Of a stretch of DNA of 15,510 bases, positions 6,092 through 13,291 are shown piece after piece; the stretch's first letter is position 1, and the number at the start of each line of letters is the position of its first letter. The notes under the pieces are model-generated. The model was not told the DNA's origin, did no database searches, and saw only the letters and a program-made list of their open reading frames with translations. The stretch is from CAYXRS01 sp964636485 (GTDB taxonomy: Bacteria > Gemmatimonadota > Gemmatimonadetes > Gemmatimonadales > Gemmatimonadaceae): the NCBI GenBank assembly GCA_964636485.1, contig CAZWSO010000055.1, positions 1-15,510 of the forward strand. Direction: 5' to 3'. The position numbers were made by a program, and so were the translations under genes.

Positions 6092-7930
6092 CTAGGTGCG
6101 CGACGCCCCCTGGCCGCGAAGCACCTGTGGCCGCGGGCCCGATTCGGGCACTGCCTTCGCTCGACCGGCCACCGGGCGCAGTGGGTGCGAGATGCCGCTT
6201 GGGTGCCGGATGAGATATGAACCGAGCGCGAGGAAGTCGAGGTTACCGTCCAGGAACGCCCGCACCGCGTCGCGGGCGCTGCAGACGATGGGCTCCTCGT
6301 GCATGTTGAAGCTCGTGTTGATCACCGCCGGCAGACCGGTGCGCTTGCGGAACTCTGCAATGATCCGGTAGAAGCCGGGGTTCCGATCCTGGCGAACGAG
6401 CTGCGGCCGCGCAGTGCCATCGAGGTGAACCACGCCAGGCATGTGTTTCTTCATCCATGGCGTCGCCTGGGCGGTGACAGTCATGAACTCCGCCGCATGC
6501 TCGGCCCCGCGCAGGTTCAGGAAGCAGCGTTCACGCTCCTCCCATAGCACCGCCGGCGCGAACGGCATGAACTCAGTTCGGCGCAGACTCGCGTTGAGCC
6601 AGTCGTTTACCGAGGGATCGGTGGGCTGGTACAGCACCGAACGGTTGCCCAGCGCGCGCGGGCCGTACTCCATGCGCCCGGTGGCACGCGCCACCACATA
6701 TCCGCTCGCCAGAAGGTCGGCAACGAACTCCTCCAGCTCCGTCTCGACCGGTTCCGGCTCGAGTTCGGCCTCCCGCATCGCCGCCTCGATCTCCGCGTCG
6801 CCGAGATCGCCCCCCAGGTAAACATCGCGTAGCGGCGTGCGGTCGGGACGCATTCTGCGTGGTAGCACTTCCGGCAGACACGAAGCGAGCGCAGCGCCAC
6901 CGCACAGCCCACCATCCCCCATGTGCGGATGGACGAAGATGCGATCCACCTCGGGCAGGGCCAGCACCTCTTCGTTCACGCGAACGTTTGCGAACACACC
7001 CCCGGATAACGCCACGTCGCGCAGACCCGTCGCGCGAGCCCAATGTCCCAAGTAGCGGCGCATCAGCTCCTCGGTGTGCGCCTGGATGCTCGCGGCCAGA
7101 TCCTCGCGTTTCCAACCCTGCGGAAGCGCCCTGCGCAGATCCTCGATCGCCGTCTGAAACACGGTGCGCCCGCGATTGATCAGCCGGCCGTTCTCCTCGT
7201 CTATGAACCCGCGCAGCAGATCGACATACCTGGGCGAGCCATGAGCGGCGAGCCCGGTAACCTTCCCCTCGTGTTTGTGAGCGGTGAAGCCGCAGATATG
7301 CGTGATGTAAGCGTAGTAGTTGCCGAGCGAGTCGTAAGCGCTGGTTTCGTGAACGTGCTCCCACTCACCGTCACGCACGGTGTAGATGCGCGACGACTTG
7401 GCATCGCCGCCGCCGTCCACAGAGACGACCAGCGCGTCGCCGAACCCGCTGGTGAAGTAAGCGGAGGTACAGTGGGAGAGGTGATGGTCGACGAAGACGA
7501 CAGGAGCGGTGATGCCGAACTCCTCCCGGACCACGCGCCGGATGAAGCGCTCGCGCTTTCTGAAACCTGGCACCATCGCCAGGTAGTAGCACTGCTCCAG
7601 GAACGGCAGCTGATTGCGGTAGCGGCTGAACCTGCCGGCCAGCCGCTTCATCCGGCCGACGAGACCGCCATGCTGCCAGCCGACGAACCATCCCTCGAAA
7701 GGCCGCAGCTCGTCGACGAGAAAATCCATGTGGCCGGCGACGACGACGCCATCGAGGTCCTTGGGGGCCACATGCGCCAGGTGCATCACCTCGCGCAGTG
7801 AGCCGCGGGGGAAGCCCTCCACCAGCTTGAGGCGCGATAGTCGCTCCTCGCTAACTGCCGCGATCAGCCGGCCATCCTGCGCCAGCGCCGCGCCGCTATC
7901 CCCTTCCGTAGTCAGTCCGAGCACCTTCAC
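6092..7930 (-). CDS. Carbamoyltransferase, NodU/CmcH family
   Basis: Transfers a carbamoyl group from carbamoyl phosphate, via carbamoyl-adenylate, to a hydroxyl of a small molecule or sugar; the acceptor cannot be deduced. The 612-residue protein has the two-domain family layout. In the N-terminal Kae1/ASKHA-like domain, the His motif HHLSH is at 149-153, VDGGGD at 171-176, GKVTGLAAHG at 222-231 and SGGVFANVRVN at 309-319. In the C-terminal YrdC-like domain, GRMEYGPRALGNRS is at 418-431 and INTSFNMHEEP at 537-547. A Pro/Arg-rich tail of about 35 residues follows the family end. The start is GTG, fixed by GGTGATC four bases upstream, an extended match to the ribosomal anti-Shine-Dalgarno. It lies 51 bases after mnmE on the same strand, so it is probably the last gene of the operon. 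No biosynthetic cluster is visible around it. Confidence 0.92.
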   Translation of the reverse strand: MKVLGLTTEGDSGAALAQDGRLIAAVSEERLSRLKLVEGFPRGSLREVMHLAHVAPKDLDGVVVAGHMDFLVDELRPFEGWFVGWQHGGLVGRMKRLAGRFSRYRNQLPFLEQCYYLAMVPGFRKRERFIRRVVREEFGITAPVVFVDHHLSHCTSAYFTSGFGDALVVSVDGGGDAKSSRIYTVRDGEWEHVHETSAYDSLGNYYAYITHICGFTAHKHEGKVTGLAAHGSPRYVDLLRGFIDEENGRLINRGRTVFQTAIEDLRRALPQGWKREDLAASIQAHTEELMRRYLGHWARATGLRDVALSGGVFANVRVNEEVLALPEVDRIFVHPHMGDGGLCGGAALASCLPEVLPRRMRPDRTPLRDVYLGGDLGDAEIEAAMREAELEPEPVETELEEFVADLLASGYVVARATGRMEYGPRALGNRSVLYQPTDPSVNDWLNASLRRTEFMPFAPAVLWEERERCFLNLRGAEHAAEFMTVTAQATPWMKKHMPGVVHLDGTARPQLVRQDRNPGFYRIIAEFRKRTGLPAVINTSFNMHEEPIVCSARDAVRAFLDGNLDFLALGSYLIRHPSGISHPLRPVAGRAKAVPESGPRPQVLRGQGASRT

Positions 7931-7981
7931 GGGCGATCACCCCATGGAGTCGTAGCGTGAAGGGTGCGCCGCAGATGCGTG

Positions 7982-9448
7982 CTACTTGCCCACGCAAAAT
8001 GATGCGAACACCCGATCCAGCACATCCTCAACATCAACTGCACCGATCAGGTCCATGAGCTCCGCAGCGGCAGACCGCAGATGCACCGCACCAATCACGG
8101 CGGGGACCGAACCGTCCTGCTGCAACTGCCGGAACTGTGCCACTTCTGCCCTGGCGCGCTCAACCGCGAGACGATGTCGCTCGCGCAACAGCAACGGGGT
8201 GTCTCCCGCTGGATCAACGTTGGCACTGGCCAAAAACGATGCAATCGCGCGCCCCACGTCGCCGAGTCCGGCGCCGGTGACTGCGCTCACATGAATAATG
8301 TGATCGGCGTCACGCAGCGTGGCCGTCGCACGTCCGCCGTGGGCATCTCCGCTTTCGTACGGATGCCGCTGTGAAGGCTCGTGCCCGGTGGCGGCACGCT
8401 GCACAGGCACCGCGCCGACGTCGGATTTGGTGCGCACCGGCAGAACGAACGCGGTGGTGAGCGCGCTTGCGCGCTCCACTGTCTCCGCCAGGGCAGCAGG
8501 GTCCTCGGCACAGGCGAGCACGAGGTCGGCGCCGGCCAGCCAGCGCTCGCTTACTTCGATGCCAAGTCGTTCGACCACATCCGCTGATTCTCTGAGTCCT
8601 GCGGTGTCCACCAGCCGGACCGGCCAGCCCTCGACCTCCACCACCGCCTCGAGCGCGTCGCGCGTGGTGCCGGGTATGTCGGTTACGATGGCCTGAGAAG
8701 AGCCCACCAACGCGTTGAACAGTGATGACTTGCCAGCGTTCGGAGGCCCGGCGATCACCACCGCCGCACCCTCCCGGATCACCTCGCCGGTGTGCGCCGT
8801 ATCCAACAGGGCGTCGAGCGCCGACAACAGCCGGGCCGCACCTGCATCCACCCGCTCGCTCGGGACCTGTCCCTCATCTTCCTCTGGAAAATCGATGTCG
8901 TAGGCGATCAGCGCCTCGAGCTGCAGAATGGCATCGCGCAGGTCGCCCAGGCGTCGGGAGAGAGAACCCTCGAGCTGCCGCACCGCGGCTCGGTGCATGG
9001 CGCGCGTGCCGGCGTTGATCAGCTCGCCCACGGCCTCGGCCTGAAGAAGATCCATTCTGCCGTTGAGGACGGCGCGGCGCGTGAACTCGCCGGGGAGGGC
9101 CTCTCGCGCGCCGGCGCGGAGCAGCGCGGCGAGCGTCAGCGCTGGCGCCATCTGGCCGCCGTGAACGGTAATCTCGACCAGATCTTCGCCAGTGTAGCTG
9201 GCAGGAGCCCGGTAAGCCACGGCAATGCCACGGTCCACGAGGTCGCCGCGCTCCGGTTCGTGCACCGCCGCCAGCCACGCCTCGCGCGGTACGCCGTGCC
9301 AGGGTCGGAGCACGCGCCCGCCGATCTCCCACGCAGCCGGCCCGCTCAGGCGCACCATGGCGAGGGCGCCTCGGCCTCGCGGGGTGGCTACGGCGGCGAT
9401 CGTGTCGCCGGTGCCCGCCAGGGTGAGCGCGCCTTCGCGCTCGCTCAT
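7982..9448 (-). CDS. mnmE: tRNA uridine-5-carboxymethylaminomethyl modification GTPase MnmE
   Basis: With MnmG, MnmE installs the cmnm5/nm5 group on wobble U34 of certain tRNAs in the cytoplasm. The protein is 488 residues; usual length is about 450. The N-terminal formyl-tetrahydrofolate-binding domain opens DTIAAVATPRGRGALAMVRLSG (first residue 15). The inserted G domain has G1 GPPNAGKS at 234-241, G2 TTRD at 261-264, G3 DTAGL at 281-285 and G4 TKSD at 340-343. The C-terminal motif FCVGK is at 484-488 and includes the catalytic Cys485. An extra hydrophilic loop at about 345-383, between G4 and the G5 region VSAVTG, accounts for the added length. Its ATG overlaps the stop of the upstream MBL gene (ATGA), suggesting translational coupling. 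mnmG is not adjacent. Confidence 0.97.
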   Translation of the reverse strand: MSEREGALTLAGTGDTIAAVATPRGRGALAMVRLSGPAAWEIGGRVLRPWHGVPREAWLAAVHEPERGDLVDRGIAVAYRAPASYTGEDLVEITVHGGQMAPALTLAALLRAGAREALPGEFTRRAVLNGRMDLLQAEAVGELINAGTRAMHRAAVRQLEGSLSRRLGDLRDAILQLEALIAYDIDFPEEDEGQVPSERVDAGAARLLSALDALLDTAHTGEVIREGAAVVIAGPPNAGKSSLFNALVGSSQAIVTDIPGTTRDALEAVVEVEGWPVRLVDTAGLRESADVVERLGIEVSERWLAGADLVLACAEDPAALAETVERASALTTAFVLPVRTKSDVGAVPVQRAATGHEPSQRHPYESGDAHGGRATATLRDADHIIHVSAVTGAGLGDVGRAIASFLASANVDPAGDTPLLLRERHRLAVERARAEVAQFRQLQQDGSVPAVIGAVHLRSAAAELMDLIGAVDVEDVLDRVFASFCVGK

Positions 9449-10230
9449 GTCGCAGCCGGATCCAGCTCGAACGTCGTACCGGGCTCCAGGATTCTCACTC
9501 CCTCGCGTCGATGATGGGCCTCCAGCCGCGCGCGCAACCGGCGGATCGCGTCATGAGGGCCCGCGGTCAGGTGATGAAACGTTCCCCAGTGGTAGGGGAT
9601 GAAGTACCGCGCACCGAGCCGCTCGAAAAGAGTGAGAGCGTCGTCGCTGGTGAGATGGCCACGTCGGAAGCCCGGCTTCCACCATGGCGCGTGGCCAATG
9701 GGCAGGAGCGCCACGTCCAGCGCACGGTGCTGCGCCGTGAGCCTCTCGCCCACGATGCGCTCGCTGTCGGGAGTGAGGGCCGTATCGCCGGCAAAGAAGG
9801 CGGACTCCGTCCCGCTGTCGAGCAGATACATGTTGGATGCGGCGCGCCAGCGATCGATGGCGTAACGCGCGCCGAGGTGGCGGGCCGCAGCGGCCGCGAC
9901 CTCGATACCGCCTACCTGCACGCTTCCGCCGGGAGGGAGCGGAAGCGCGTGACCGTAGCCAAGCCGACGGAGCCATCGTTCGACAGCAGGTGGAGCGAAC
10001 AAGGGGATGTCGCGGGGCAGCCTCCGCAGGCAGCGGAAGGAGAGGTGGTCGGCATGAGCATGCGTGACCAGGATGGCGTCGAGCGGAGGCAGCTCGTCGA
10101 GCGAGATACCCGGAGCGGCAGCCCGCCGCAGCACGAAGCCGAGCCGCGTCTCGAAGTTGGGGTCGGTAAGAATACGCACGCCCCCGATCTCCAGCAGGAG
10201 AGTGGCGTGACCGATGTAGGTAACGCGCAT
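9445..10230 (-). CDS. MBL-fold metal-dependent hydrolase (UlaG/NAPE-PLD-like)
   Basis: This protein has 261 residues and is probably cytoplasmic. It opens MRVTYIGHATLLLEIGGVRI followed by LTDPNF, the signature start of the COG2220 branch. Predicted metal ligands are HAHADH at 57-62, His118 (RHLG), Asp149 (GDT) and His214 (YHWGTF); IGHAPWW at 178-184 is also typical. The branch includes L-ascorbate-6-phosphate lactonase UlaG and N-acyl-phosphatidylethanolamine phospholipase D-like enzymes; the substrate here is unknown. It sits 44 bases after yidC and overlaps mnmE by four bases, so it is cotranscribed. The start is the ATG matching the family N-terminus. GGAGGG abuts it too closely for a normal ribosome site, so a slightly different start is possible (GTG at about 10260-10262). 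Confidence 0.9.
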   Translation of the reverse strand: MRVTYIGHATLLLEIGGVRILTDPNFETRLGFVLRRAAAPGISLDELPPLDAILVTHAHADHLSFRCLRRLPRDIPLFAPPAVERWLRRLGYGHALPLPPGGSVQVGGIEVAAAAARHLGARYAIDRWRAASNMYLLDSGTESAFFAGDTALTPDSERIVGERLTAQHRALDVALLPIGHAPWWKPGFRRGHLTSDDALTLFERLGARYFIPYHWGTFHHLTAGPHDAIRRLRARLEAHHRREGVRILEPGTTFELDPAAT

Positions 10231-10274
10231 CCCTCCATCTGGAGCATACCTCCCACTGAGCGGCACTGCCGGCG

Positions 10275-12008
10275 CTACCGCCGAGCCGGCGCCGCCTTCG
10301 CTGGAGTTTTCTTCGTTGGTGCCGGCGCCACCTTGGCGCGTTCCTTCGCTATCAGCCACTGCTGGGGGAGCGCGGCAATGTTCTGAACAGCATAGTAGAG
10401 GTTCAGTCCTGCCGCGAACCGGAGGAAGATGAAAGTGAATACCGCCGGGAACACGTAGGCCATCAGTTTGGCCTGCGGATTCGGCGGAGCATTCCTCATG
10501 CCGATCCACGACATCAGGAACATGGATGCTCCCATCACGACCGGAAGTATGTAGATCGGGTCGTGCTGGGAGATGTCGCTCATCCAGAGAAACGATACCC
10601 CGCGGAACTCGATCGTGTTCTGGAAGACGAAGAAGAGCGCGATGAGCACCGGCATCGGGATCAGCATCGGGAGACAGCCCCCCAGCATGCTGAAGGGGCT
10701 CATATCGTGCTCCTTGTAGAGCCGCATCATCTCCTGCTGGAGCCGCTGGGGGTTGTCCTTGTGCTTTTCCTGGATCTCCTTGAAGTACGGCTGGAGGCGC
10801 TGCATTCGCAGGCTGGTTCGCATGGCCTTCTGGTTGAGGGGCCAGAGCAGAAGGCGCACTACAATGCCGAAGATGATCAGCACCCAGCCGTAGGTGAGCT
10901 GAAGCGTATCGTGCATCCAGAGCAGCACGCGCATCACAATGGTGGAGAACGGCTGAACGATCGGCCGCATGAACCCGCCAATGGGGTTCACGTTCACGAA
11001 GTCGCGACCAAGCGCACGGAGGCGGCGCCACTCCTGCGGCCCGGTGTAGAGCTCGAACTCGAAGCTCCCGTCCGGGCGCAACCCCTGAAGCGTGGCCGCA
11101 CTGGCGTCGGTCATAACGCGCCCCGCGCGCGTCTCGCCCCACAGCGTCACTGCGGAGAAGGGGGGCATCTCCCTCTCGCCGGTGAGCGCGCCTACCACGA
11201 AGTACTTGGTCTTGCTGGCCACCCACACGAACGGACCCACCTCGACCCGACGCTGCATTGTGTCGAGCTTGGCGAAGGGGACGTTGTCCGCATCGCCGAC
11301 GGGCCGCTTGAGGACGTATCCGAAGTGATTGCGGTCGTCATCGATGTTGGTTTCTTCGGAGCGCATCCCGTGCGGCATGGTTAACACGAGATACGTGGCC
11401 GGCGGCGCAACGCCCTCGACATCGCCGCGTACACGCACGAGGTAGCTGTCGGGTGCGAAGGTGTATGTGATGGCGACATTCACCCCATTCACCTCGGCGC
11501 GGAAGGTGAGCGGCTCCTCGCCCGTCTCCGTGGCTGGAGAAGCTTCCACCTGGAATGGCGTCCGGTCCAGATGCAGCGTGTCGCGACCGGCGAGCAGCTT
11601 CAGGGTGATGAGCGGCACGCCGGTACGGGCCAGCTGCACGGCGGCGCCAGGCCGCGCCAGCGACTCGTGCCTCGGGAGCACGGCGCCGATCGGCATCGCC
11701 CCGACGCTGCTGAACTCGTACTGAACCAGCGGGGTGTTGACGCGAATGGTGTCGGGAACGACGACCGTCGCGACCATTGGCGTGTCCACGGGCGCTGGCA
11801 CGGGGGCGGCCACCACCGCCGGTGGAGGGGGCGCTGGCGTAACCACCTCGCCTGGCGGCGGGACGGCCGGGTCGCCCGGCTGGACACCGGTTGGCTCGAC
11901 CGCGGCCGGGGGAACAGCCGGCGGGGTCGGCGGGGGGAAGAGGAACTGCGTCCCGAAGATGACGAGCGCCGTCAAAATCAAGGCGAGTATGAAACGCTTT
12001 GAGTCCAT
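10275..12008 (-). CDS. yidC: Membrane protein insertase YidC
   Basis: Inserts and folds inner-membrane proteins, alone or with SecYEG. The protein is 577 residues, with the Gram-negative layout. TM1 is at about 5-24. A Pro/Ala/Val-rich linker spans about 25-85. The large periplasmic beta domain spans about 90-345. The conserved core follows: TM2 at about 372-390 with the functional Arg385 (GIVVRLLLWPL), cytoplasmic helices with LQPYFKEIQEKHKDNPQRLQ, TM3 at about 445-462 (GGCLPMLIPMPVLIALFF), and the last segments near 485-505 and 515-545. A basic Ala/Lys/Pro tail ends the protein, as in many homologues. The N-terminal MDSKRFILALIL fixes the start, although no Shine-Dalgarno is evident. It lies 102 bases after yidD. 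Confidence 0.97.
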   Translation of the reverse strand: MDSKRFILALILTALVIFGTQFLFPPPTPPAVPPAAVEPTGVQPGDPAVPPPGEVVTPAPPPPAVVAAPVPAPVDTPMVATVVVPDTIRVNTPLVQYEFSSVGAMPIGAVLPRHESLARPGAAVQLARTGVPLITLKLLAGRDTLHLDRTPFQVEASPATETGEEPLTFRAEVNGVNVAITYTFAPDSYLVRVRGDVEGVAPPATYLVLTMPHGMRSEETNIDDDRNHFGYVLKRPVGDADNVPFAKLDTMQRRVEVGPFVWVASKTKYFVVGALTGEREMPPFSAVTLWGETRAGRVMTDASAATLQGLRPDGSFEFELYTGPQEWRRLRALGRDFVNVNPIGGFMRPIVQPFSTIVMRVLLWMHDTLQLTYGWVLIIFGIVVRLLLWPLNQKAMRTSLRMQRLQPYFKEIQEKHKDNPQRLQQEMMRLYKEHDMSPFSMLGGCLPMLIPMPVLIALFFVFQNTIEFRGVSFLWMSDISQHDPIYILPVVMGASMFLMSWIGMRNAPPNPQAKLMAYVFPAVFTFIFLRFAAGLNLYYAVQNIAALPQQWLIAKERAKVAPAPTKKTPAKAAPARR

Positions 12009-12110
12009 GTAGTAGGAGTCGGTTCTAACGTGTCGGTATCGGTTCGGGAAATACAGGCAGGCTCCCGAAACCGCGAGCCGATCACCGTCGCATCTTACGT
12101 TGCATTAACT

Positions 12111-12320
12111 TCAAGGCACGGGGTCGTATCCACCGCGTCGGAATGGGTGACAGCGCGCCACACGGCGGACGGCAAGCCATCCACCGCGTAGCGCGCCGTG
12201 CTTGTCCAGCGCCTCTATGGCGTACACGGAACAACTCGGCACGTATCGGCACGACGCAGGTAGCAGCGGGCCGAGAACGATCTGATAGCCTCGAACGAGG
12301 GAGATCAGAACGTGACGCAT
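12111..12320 (-). CDS. yidD: Membrane protein insertion efficiency factor YidD
   Basis: A small 69-residue protein that assists YidC-dependent insertion at the inner face of the membrane. It shows the family pattern: an amphipathic start (VLISLVRGYQIVLGPLL), the cysteine-containing core ASCRYVPSCSVYAIEAL at 22-38, and the C-terminal RCHPFRRGGYDPVP. It lies between rnpA and yidC, its usual place. The Shine-Dalgarno is weak; the start is chosen by family length. A 103-codon frame over the same bases in another register is a shadow. Confidence 0.95.
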   Translation of the reverse strand: MRHVLISLVRGYQIVLGPLLPASCRYVPSCSVYAIEALDKHGALRGGWLAVRRVARCHPFRRGGYDPVP

Positions 12321-12417
12321 TGGCCGCGAGCGCCGAGTGCCGGGTCAGGCTACGGTTCGCGACTCGTGACTGATGACGCAGTCCCGAATCCACCGAAGCC
12401 GATGTCTGACACCCCGC

Positions 12418-12726
12418 TCACGTCGCTCGCCCCCGCTCCAACGCCCGCACAATCCGTCCTCCAGCACTCCCTACCTCCGACCGCAGGTCAGCATAGCTGG
12501 CGCCGTAGGCTTCGCGGCGCGCACGAATGACTACGTCAGCTGCCGGAATGGCCGGAAGCAGCTGCAACCGCGCGGCTTCGCGCAAGCGTCGCTTCAGGCG
12601 ATTGCGCTCCACCGATCCGTAGCCGTGCTTCGGAACGATGAAGCCGACCCGCGGATGCGGCAGAGGGGAAGCGATCGCCCGGAGCTCGAGATGCTCGGTC
12701 CGGATACGCTTCCCCTCGCGTACCAC
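12418..12726 (-). CDS. rnpA: Ribonuclease P protein component (start uncertain, N-terminus probably longer)
   Basis: Protein subunit that helps the RNase P RNA mature tRNA 5' ends. The visible 102 residues from GTG 12726 include the RNA-binding signature with ERNRLKRRLREA at about 40-51 and the substrate-contact strand VGFIVPKHG at about 27-35. The family normally has about 18 more residues before the REGK motif. They are present upstream in frame (FSRGLRLTREADLRR), yet the 30 open codons from 12816 to 12727 contain no ATG, GTG or TTG; the only near-cognate choices are CTG at 12753-12751 and ACG codons. A full-length protein would then start from a rare codon, as close to or overlapping the rpmH end as 12782. 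It sits directly behind rpmH, the conserved order. Confidence 0.88.
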   Translation of the reverse strand: MVREGKRIRTEHLELRAIASPLPHPRVGFIVPKHGYGSVERNRLKRRLREAARLQLLPAIPAADVVIRARREAYGASYADLRSEVGSAGGRIVRALERGRAT

Positions 12727-12781
12727 CCTTCGGAGATCGGCTTCTCGCGTCAGCCGAAGGCCGCGCGAGAACCGGGCCCGC

Positions 12782-12946
12782 TCAGGCGCCGGCGTACTTC
12801 GACGGCAGCAGGACCGTCAAACGCTTCCGCCCCTTCTTGCGACGGCGGCTGAGCGTCGCACGCCCCCAGCGCGTTGCCATCCGCACGCGGAAGCCGTGTG
12901 TCCGAACACGGCGCTTGTTCCGCGGCCGATAGGTTGGCTTGCCCAT
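12782..12946 (-). CDS. rpmH: 50S ribosomal protein L34
   Basis: A 54-residue, very basic protein of the large ribosomal subunit. The whole family pattern is present: KPTYRPRNKRRVRTHGFRVR at residues 3-22, RMATRWGRATLSRRR, and the KGRKRLTV motif near residue 38, with a slightly longer tail SKYAGA. ATG 12946 is supported by CGGAG a few bases upstream. First gene of the minus-strand operon, transcribed from the promoter at 12990-13018 with a leader of about 37 bases. Confidence 0.98.
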   Translation of the reverse strand: MGKPTYRPRNKRRVRTHGFRVRMATRWGRATLSRRRKKGRKRLTVLLPSKYAGA

Positions 12947-12989
12947 GTATAACTCCGATCGACCAAAACTGTTGTAGGTAGAGAGAGGA

Positions 12990-13018
12990 AAACTAGCTGA
13001 GGAGCGCAGTTGGGTCAA
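12990..13018 (-). promoter_or_regulatory. Probable rpmH operon promoter
   Basis: Read on the minus strand, TTGACC (13018-13013, 5 of 6) is followed after exactly 17 bases by TAGTTT (12995-12990). Transcription would start near 12983. The dnaA promoter has the same spacing and the same -10 hexamer, which supports both. Confidence 0.65.
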
Positions 13019-13230
13019 TTGGAGGTGGATTCGGAGTTCGGGCCCGGGATTCGGCTGGACGAGTCGTGAGCGACGTGCGCCGAAGTCCAACGAGGAGTGT
13101 TTGGTTGCACCCGAAGTCGGGCAGAGCGTCCCTGTCATCATGACTGTTCCGAAAAGCGAAATCGAAAGGAAGAAGCCCGGTAGTTATGACTGTCGCCCAC
13201 TGCTCCCTTACCGTCGCGATTGTCGCGCGA

Positions 13231-13259
13231 TTGACTTTTCCACAGCGCGCATCTAGTTT
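13231..13259 (+). promoter_or_regulatory. Probable dnaA promoter
   Basis: TTGACT (13231-13236, 5 of 6) and TAGTTT (13254-13259) are separated by 17 bases. The predicted transcript starts near 13265 and has a leader of about 27 bases. A DnaA box fills the start of the spacer. Confidence 0.6.
13236..13244 (+). promoter_or_regulatory. DnaA box within the dnaA promoter
   Basis: TTTTCCACA differs from the consensus TTATCCACA at one position. It lies between the -35 and -10 hexamers, so bound DnaA would block RNA polymerase. Autorepression of dnaA is well known in other bacteria; here it is inferred from position. Confidence 0.55.
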
Positions 13260-13291
13260 CGCGGCCCTTTCGTTTCTCTGTCACATCTGGA

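Larger units (their letters stand above)
12947..13291. other. Divergent rpmH-dnaA intergenic region
   Basis: The 345 bases hold the rpmH promoter (minus strand), the dnaA promoter (plus strand) and one near-consensus DnaA box. Between the promoters (about 13020-13230) I see no gene. An 8-9 base motif TATGACTGT recurs near 13139 and 13185, and GCGATTG recurs within 13216-13233; their meaning is unclear. Confidence 0.6.

Noticed and set aside
10231..11226. Minus-strand frame extending the MBL gene upstream through yidC
   Set aside because: The MBL family N-terminus begins at 10230; upstream codons overlap the true yidC frame.
9511..11384. Long plus-strand ORFs (291 and 273 codons) opposite the MBL gene and yidC
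   Set aside because: The minus-strand frames carry full family motifs; these are compositional shadows rich in Arg, Gly and His.
12082..12393. 103-codon minus-strand ORF overlapping yidD
   Set aside because: The 69-residue frame has all YidD motifs; this register is a shadow.
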